DNA from: Pseudomonas sp. GM50
Lineage (GTDB): Bacteria > Pseudomonadota > Gammaproteobacteria > Pseudomonadales > Pseudomonadaceae
DNA: 64,000 bases
Direction of reading: 5' to 3'
Assembly: GCF_000282375.1 (NCBI RefSeq)
Contig: NZ_AKJK01000098.1
Location: 17,528-81,527, forward strand
Below, one piece after another: positions 59,624 through 64,000 of the stretch. The position numbers were made by a program, and so were the translations under genes. The notes beneath the pieces were generated by a model. It made no database searches and was not told the DNA's origin. It was given only the letters and a program-made list of their open reading frames with translations. Positions within the stretch are counted from its first letter, which is position 1; each line of letters opens with the position of its first letter.

Positions 59624-60589
59624 ATGTACAAAACCGTTGCCATCGTAGTGTTCCCAGGCGTCCAGTCACTGGACGTCACCGGGCCCATGGATGTGTTTTC
59701 CGAAGCCAATCGTTTCCTGGCCCCGGAGGATCACTATCGGCTGGAGGTGATCGGTATCGAGCGTGGGGTGATGGCGTGTTCCAACGGTTTGTCGCTCAAT
59801 GCCCACCGGCATTTCAGTGAAGCGCTAGAGGCTTATGACTTGCTGTTGGTGGCGGGTGGGCCGCAGTTGCCGTTCATCAATTTTGGTGCGGCGTTCGATA
59901 CCTGGTTGCGCGATGCCTGCGGGCTGGCGCAACGGTTTGGCTCGATCTGCAATGGCGCCTTCATGCTCGCTCGGGCCGGATTGCTCGACGGGCGAACGGT
60001 CACCACTCATTGGGGCGACGCCGCGGCATTGGCGGATTTGTGTCCGTCGACTCAGGTCGAGGCTGATCGTTTGTACGTGCAGGACGGCGAGCTTTACACC
60101 TCGGCCGGGGTCACGGCGGGAATCGATCTGTCGTTGTATCTGCTGGCCCGGGATCACGGGCCGGACGTGGCACTCAGCGTGGCCAAGCGGCTGGTGGTGT
60201 TCACTCAGCGCTCGGGCGGGCAATCGCAGTTCAGCCCGTTCCTCACACCCCACGCCGAACCGACTTCGGCGGTGGCGCTGGTCCAGCTCTACGTGCTGGC
60301 CAACCTCAATGGCGACTTGACCATTGCCGATCTGGCCAATGCCGCCAACATGAGCACGCGCAACTTTTCCCGGGTGTTTGCCAAGGAGGCGAAAATCACC
60401 CCGGCGGAATTCGTCGAACGGGCGAGGGTGGACGCGGCGCGGGTGATGCTCGAAAGCACCCATGCGCCGCTGAAAACCGTGGCGTATCAGTGCGGGTTTC
60501 GCGATGCCCAGCATATGCGCAGTGTGTTCAACCGCAGGCTGGGGGTGACACCGCAGCAGTTCAGGTTGAATTTTGCGGCGATGGTTTAG
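59624..60589 (+). CDS. GlxA-family AraC-type regulator with DJ-1 domain
   Basis: A 321-aa regulator. Residues 1-190 form a DJ-1/PfpI-like domain (VAIVVFPGVQSLDVTGPMDVF) with the nucleophile-elbow Cys109 in GSICNGAFMLARAGLLDGR. Residues 215-320 are an AraC HTH pair (NGDLTIADLANAANMSTRNF, APLKTVAYQCGFRDAQHM). Such proteins sense small nitrogenous metabolites. It is divergent from the HD gene, which may be its target, although the AHL-acylase-like gene convergent to it is also possible. Confidence 0.9.
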   Translation: MYKTVAIVVFPGVQSLDVTGPMDVFSEANRFLAPEDHYRLEVIGIERGVMACSNGLSLNAHRHFSEALEAYDLLLVAGGPQLPFINFGAAFDTWLRDACGLAQRFGSICNGAFMLARAGLLDGRTVTTHWGDAAALADLCPSTQVEADRLYVQDGELYTSAGVTAGIDLSLYLLARDHGPDVALSVAKRLVVFTQRSGGQSQFSPFLTPHAEPTSAVALVQLYVLANLNGDLTIADLANAANMSTRNFSRVFAKEAKITPAEFVERARVDAARVMLESTHAPLKTVAYQCGFRDAQHMRSVFNRRLGVTPQQFRLNFAAMV

Positions 60590-60610
60590 CGGTAATTTGT
60601 GTTGCCTGTG

Positions 60611-60720
60611 CGGGCCTCATCGCGAGCAGGCTCGCTCCCACAGGATCTGTGGCAGACACAAAATCTATGTTCACTGGAGATCCCTTGTGGGAGCGAGCCT
60701 GCTCGCGATGAGGCCCGCAG
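60611..60720. repeat. REP pair, GAGCGAGCCTGCTCGC type, extended arms
   Basis: CGGGCCTCATCGCGAGCAGG and its counterpart extend the pairing beyond the core. The linker includes TATGTTCACTGGAGATC. It lies between the convergent GlxA-type and acylase genes. Confidence 0.9.
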
Positions 60721-60733
60721 TCACACCACAAAA

Positions 60734-63145
60734 CTAATGAGCAGCCCGCGCCGGCAACAGCTTCAACGTACTACGGGTATTGGCCGTCACTTCTTCATCA
60801 TTGAAATGCGCCTGGTAGTAAACCCCCTCGATATACGCCTCGGTCTGGTCGGCATAGTGGCTGTCGAACGGCACGCCGCTCTGGCCGACCGGGTTGATGG
60901 TCAGGCTGTGGGCCGGGTCGGCGAAGTCGATCAACCGCCGTGTCGACGGGCCGTAAGTCACAGGCCACGGCGCCGGGCCGATCTTGGCCGAGAGGTTGTT
61001 CGGCACTTCGTGGGTGCCGGGCGCCGCGAACGGCCCGACGTTGAAGATCCGCTCCAGCGGTTTTTGCGTCCCCAGCGGATGACCGTGAGTCAGGGTGTGC
61101 GCCTTGCCCCACTTCCATTGCGCGAAATCGGCGCCCAGGGTGGTTTTGAGGTGAGCCATGCTCGCTTGCCAGGCAACCTTGACCGTATCGGCGCGGGTTT
61201 CCTTGCCGGGGGTGTTGCGGTTGTCCCACCACGGTGAGTCGGCCGAGGCCGCCAGGCGCGGCAGTGCGGCATCGATCACTCGGGTCGGGAGCAGCGTTTC
61301 GAAGAAGTCGTTGCCCAGTTCATCGCGCATCGCCGCGTCGGCGAGGTTGAACAGAAACTGGTTGAACAGCGTGGCGCTGATGGAGTCCAGCGGGTAATCG
61401 CCGCTCCACTGCGCCAGTTGCTCCACCAGTTTGAGCTCGGCGGGATCGCTCACGACTTCACGCAACACCGGTAGCAACGGCGCCAGCAAACGCGGACCGT
61501 ATTCGGTGGTGGTGCCCAGTTGCAGCTTCTGGCTGGACTCGTTGTCCCACTTCACGTTCTTGTCGCTGAGCTGACGATTGAGCTGCTGACCACGATCGGC
61601 AAGGTTGTAGTAACCGGGAATCTCCATGCCGGTCGGTGACACCGGCTGGAAGTTGGCCGAGACGATATAGCCTCGCGCCGGGTTCTCTTCCTGTGGGTTG
61701 GCGCTGAACGGGTAATAACCTTCCTTGTCCGCCTGAGGGGTGCTGCCGTCGAGGATGAAGCCGGGCTTCACCCCGGCCGGGCGCTTGGGCAGCAGCGCCG
61801 AGGCCCACCAACCGATGTCGCCCTTGGCGTTGGCGTAGACGATGTTCAGCCCCGGTGCCTGAACCTTGGCCGATGCGGCGCGGGCCTTGGCCAAGGTGTC
61901 GGCGCGGTTGAGCTGGTAGAAACCGTCGAGGATCGGATTCGGCGTCTCGAGGAAGGCCCACCACATGGCGACCGGTGTCTTGCCGGCGGCGGTGCCGAGT
62001 GCATCGTTGATGATCGGGCCGTGGGGCGACTGGCGCAGGGTCAGCGTGACCGGTGACTGGCCTTTGACCGCGATCTGTTGTTCGGTGTTGACCATGTCGA
62101 CCCACTGGCCGCGATACCAGACCTGGTTCGGGTGCTCCGGGTTGACCTTCTCGGCGATCAGGTCCAGATCGTCGTTCTGGAACATCGTCAGGCTCCAGCC
62201 GAAGTCCAGGTTGTGGCCAAGAAACGCAAACGGCACCAGCGCCTGATGGTAGCCATACAGCTCGAAACCCGGTGCCGACAGGTGCGCTTCGTACCACACC
62301 GACGGCACCGAGAAACGAATGTGCGGGTCGCCGGCCAGCAGTGGTTTGCCGCTTTTGCTGCGGTTGCCGGAAATCACCCAGGCATTGCTGCCTTCGAATT
62401 GCGGCAGGCCATTGTCGGCCAGGGCTTGCTCACTCAAACGGGCGAGGGCGTTCAGACCCTTCCAGTCATTGGCGGTGAGGGTCGGCGCAGGGTTGGCGCG
62501 CCCTTTGGCCAATACGCCCTTGGGCTGCCAGTCGAGATCGAAGATGTTCAGGTACTCGGCGCCCAGTTGGTCACGCACGTAAGTCAGCAAGGGTTCGGTG
62601 CGAAACGCCGCGGCAAAGCTGTAAGCCATGTAGCCGGCGATACTGATGCTGTCTTCGGCGGTGAAAGGGCGCTTGGGGATCCCCAGCACATCGAACTCTA
62701 CCGGCGCAGCGTGGCTGTCCTGATATTGATTGATGCCGTCCAGATAGGCTTGCAGGGCCTTCCACGCCGGCGACTGACGATCCAGCGCGGCGACGTAGCT
62801 TTCAGCCCGCTCGCGGATGCGCAGGCTGCGAAACAGTTTGTCGGTGTCGATCAGTTTTGGGCCGAGGACTTCGGCCAGCTCTCCACGGGCCAGGCGCCGC
62901 ATGGCTTCCATCTGGAACAGTCGGTCCTGGGCGTGCACGTACCCGAGGGCGCGGTAGAGGTCGGTTTCGTTTTCGGCACGGATATGCGGCACGCCGCGCA
63001 CGTCGTAGCGCACGGTCACCGAACCTTGCAGGTGCTGCAATTGCACCTGGCCCTGGCGCGTCGGTTGCTTGCTGTACACATACCAGCCGCCCCCGGCGGC
63101 GAGTACGACGATCAGCAAGGCAAGTACGGTCAGGACGCGTTTCAT
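60734..63145 (-). CDS. Penicillin/AHL acylase family Ntn-hydrolase (HacB-like)
   Basis: An 803-aa periplasmic precursor that autocleaves to alpha and beta subunits. A signal/anchor helix covers residues 3-24. The nucleophile Ser253 follows the cleavage Gly in QFEGSNAWVISGNRS, the universal GSN start of the beta chain. GYVHAQDRLFQMEAMRR in the alpha part and LLAGDPHIRFSVPSVWYEAHL in the beta part match the family. From the place near the spu genes I identify it with the HacB acylase (PA0305), which degrades long-chain acyl-homoserine lactones. The ATG at 63145 has AAGGAG six bases upstream. Confidence 0.85.
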   Translation of the reverse strand: MKRVLTVLALLIVVLAAGGGWYVYSKQPTRQGQVQLQHLQGSVTVRYDVRGVPHIRAENETDLYRALGYVHAQDRLFQMEAMRRLARGELAEVLGPKLIDTDKLFRSLRIRERAESYVAALDRQSPAWKALQAYLDGINQYQDSHAAPVEFDVLGIPKRPFTAEDSISIAGYMAYSFAAAFRTEPLLTYVRDQLGAEYLNIFDLDWQPKGVLAKGRANPAPTLTANDWKGLNALARLSEQALADNGLPQFEGSNAWVISGNRSKSGKPLLAGDPHIRFSVPSVWYEAHLSAPGFELYGYHQALVPFAFLGHNLDFGWSLTMFQNDDLDLIAEKVNPEHPNQVWYRGQWVDMVNTEQQIAVKGQSPVTLTLRQSPHGPIINDALGTAAGKTPVAMWWAFLETPNPILDGFYQLNRADTLAKARAASAKVQAPGLNIVYANAKGDIGWWASALLPKRPAGVKPGFILDGSTPQADKEGYYPFSANPQEENPARGYIVSANFQPVSPTGMEIPGYYNLADRGQQLNRQLSDKNVKWDNESSQKLQLGTTTEYGPRLLAPLLPVLREVVSDPAELKLVEQLAQWSGDYPLDSISATLFNQFLFNLADAAMRDELGNDFFETLLPTRVIDAALPRLAASADSPWWDNRNTPGKETRADTVKVAWQASMAHLKTTLGADFAQWKWGKAHTLTHGHPLGTQKPLERIFNVGPFAAPGTHEVPNNLSAKIGPAPWPVTYGPSTRRLIDFADPAHSLTINPVGQSGVPFDSHYADQTEAYIEGVYYQAHFNDEEVTANTRSTLKLLPARAAH

Positions 63146-63248
63146 GGTGACTCCTTGTTCTTTCGGGATTGCCGCCCGTGGGGGCTGCAAACGTGTAGCA
63201 CAGACCTCCTGTGCCGGGCATCGCGGTCCTGGAAAAGTCAGGAATGCC

Positions 63249-63827
63249 TTACTTCGCCTCGGCAGGCCACGGACAGTAGCAACCCACCGCCAGCGTGTGG
63301 GTGGCGTTCACCGCCCGGCCTTCATTCAGCGCTTGCAGAATGGGCTCGATAAAGCTGTTGCTCGAATTGCAGGTCAGGCCTTCGCTGTACGGCCCGAAAT
63401 ACGCCAGCTTGCCACTGCGGTCCCAGATCGCCACCGCCGGGCTGGCAGGGATCTGTTCGGAGCCTGGCAGGACAGTGATGGTTTTAAGGCGACTCAACGT
63501 GCCGGGCAATTGACCGTGGCTGCCGGGTTTTTGTACCGCATAGAACTCGACGCCCTGCGGTACATAGTGCTCAACCAGTTCGGTCAGGTGTTGTTGGTTG
63601 CCGACATTGCATGGGCAGGCGGGGTCCCAGAAGTGCACCAGGCGAATGGCGCCGGGGCCGGCAAGTTCGTCTGGCAGGCGCAATGGGTCGCCGGAGAACA
63701 CCGCAGTGTGCGAGCTGAAGGCACGCAAGTAGCGCCCCTGAAACCAGTCATAGGCGGCCCACAGCACGCCGGCACACACAAGGGCGAGCAGGCTGGCAAG
63801 CAGTGTGGTGCGGTAGGCCGGACGCAT
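63249..63827 (-). CDS. Membrane-anchored thioredoxin-fold protein (DUF6436-like)
   Basis: A 192-aa protein with an N-terminal helix (residues 8-24, LLASLLALVCAGVLWAA) and a periplasmic domain of thioredoxin type. It has IRLVHFWDPACPCNVGNQQHL, a CPC-type redox or metal site in place of CxxC, followed by ASPAVAIWDRSGKLAYFGPY and a C-terminal CYCPW. It probably is a thiol-related periplasmic protein; I recall a domain of unknown function for this pattern. The ATG at 63827 has GAGG ten bases upstream. Confidence 0.72.
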   Translation of the reverse strand: MRPAYRTTLLASLLALVCAGVLWAAYDWFQGRYLRAFSSHTAVFSGDPLRLPDELAGPGAIRLVHFWDPACPCNVGNQQHLTELVEHYVPQGVEFYAVQKPGSHGQLPGTLSRLKTITVLPGSEQIPASPAVAIWDRSGKLAYFGPYSEGLTCNSSNSFIEPILQALNEGRAVNATHTLAVGCYCPWPAEAK

Positions 63828-63924
63828 GGGTTTCAATCCTCGAAGGTCGGCTAGCTTGCCATGCTTGCCGCGACAGATGAATATCGCAGGCCCATAAAGT
63901 CCGTTTTGCGCTCTGGAATAGCCC

Positions 63925-64000
63925 ATGTCTGCCACTTTCGACCCCGATCATTTGCGTGCCAGCCTGCGGCCATTGGCCGAGTGGCAGGCGCTGTCGACGG
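63925..64000 (+). CDS. N-terminal fragment of an unidentified protein
   Basis: The first 25 codons (MSATFDPDHLRASLRPLAEW...) of a gene that runs past the window edge. It is divergent from the thioredoxin-fold gene, with 97 bp between. The fragment is too short for a family call; no signal peptide is visible. Confidence 0.5.
   Translation, partial: MSATFDPDHLRASLRPLAEWQALST

Overview
The window is chromosomal DNA of a fluorescent-group Pseudomonas. The high-GC coding bias, the many short palindromic REP pairs of the kind typical of the P. fluorescens complex, and the gene neighbourhoods all point that way. From memory, and not searched, the order from trxA to argA follows the conserved block around PA5240-PA5204 of P. 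aeruginosa, and the polyamine block resembles PA0296-PA0305. I saw no tRNA, rRNA operon, prophage, insertion sequence or CRISPR array. Almost everything is housekeeping or metabolic; the least-described material is in leaders and promoters.

Layout. 1-2 kb: a polar amino-acid ABC importer (permease cut by the window edge, binding protein) facing a FadR-type regulator. 2-9 kb: thioredoxin, Rho, an acyltransferase-SGNH protein, UbiD and a 2Fe-2S flavin reductase. 9-12 kb: a ChaC-like cyclotransferase behind a good sigma-54 promoter, GlpT behind two GlpR-like operators, and a quinone reductase. 12-19.6 kb: FliL-like protein, EVE protein, a 49-aa membrane protein, Fau, 6S RNA, ZapA and its coiled-coil partner, then a YgfB-PepP-UbiH-UbiI operon. 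19.8-22.6 kb: iron transporter binding protein and permease. 22.8-28.6 kb: glycine cleavage genes gcvT, gcvH and gcvP, interrupted by an opposite-strand DegT-family aminotransferase. 28.7-33.6 kb: DUF2388 protein, NfeD/SPFH pair, an orphan secretion-type ATPase, an ACT-like protein and an Lrp regulator. 33.7-37.9 kb: CYTH-CHAD triphosphatase, argE and argA.

38-47.5 kb is a sulfonate-sulfur block: orphan tauA, a divergent OprD-type porin, the 1-Cys peroxiredoxin LsfA, ssuEADCBF and a TetR regulator. Porin, periplasmic binding proteins, ABC importer, FMN reductase and monooxygenase together would import sulfonates and release sulfite, with LsfA handling the oxidative load. 47.7-58.5 kb is a polyamine block: spuI divergent from spuABCDEFGH, which combines putrescine/spermidine uptake with the gamma-glutamylated degradation route. 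58.6-64 kb: an HD-domain protein paired with a GlxA-type regulator, an AHL/penicillin acylase resembling HacB, and a thioredoxin-fold lipid-anchored or membrane protein.

Most notable unexplained signals: an arginine-rich 13-codon leader ORF (AGG, AGA, CGC, CGA, CGA codons) just upstream of argA; a sigma-54 promoter with an upstream dyad before the ChaC-like gene; twin GlpR-like operators spaced 63 bp; large inverted repeats in the tauA/oprD and ssuE promoter regions; strong non-terminator hairpins before the two spu binding-protein genes; and REP pairs with compensatory changes and shared linkers.
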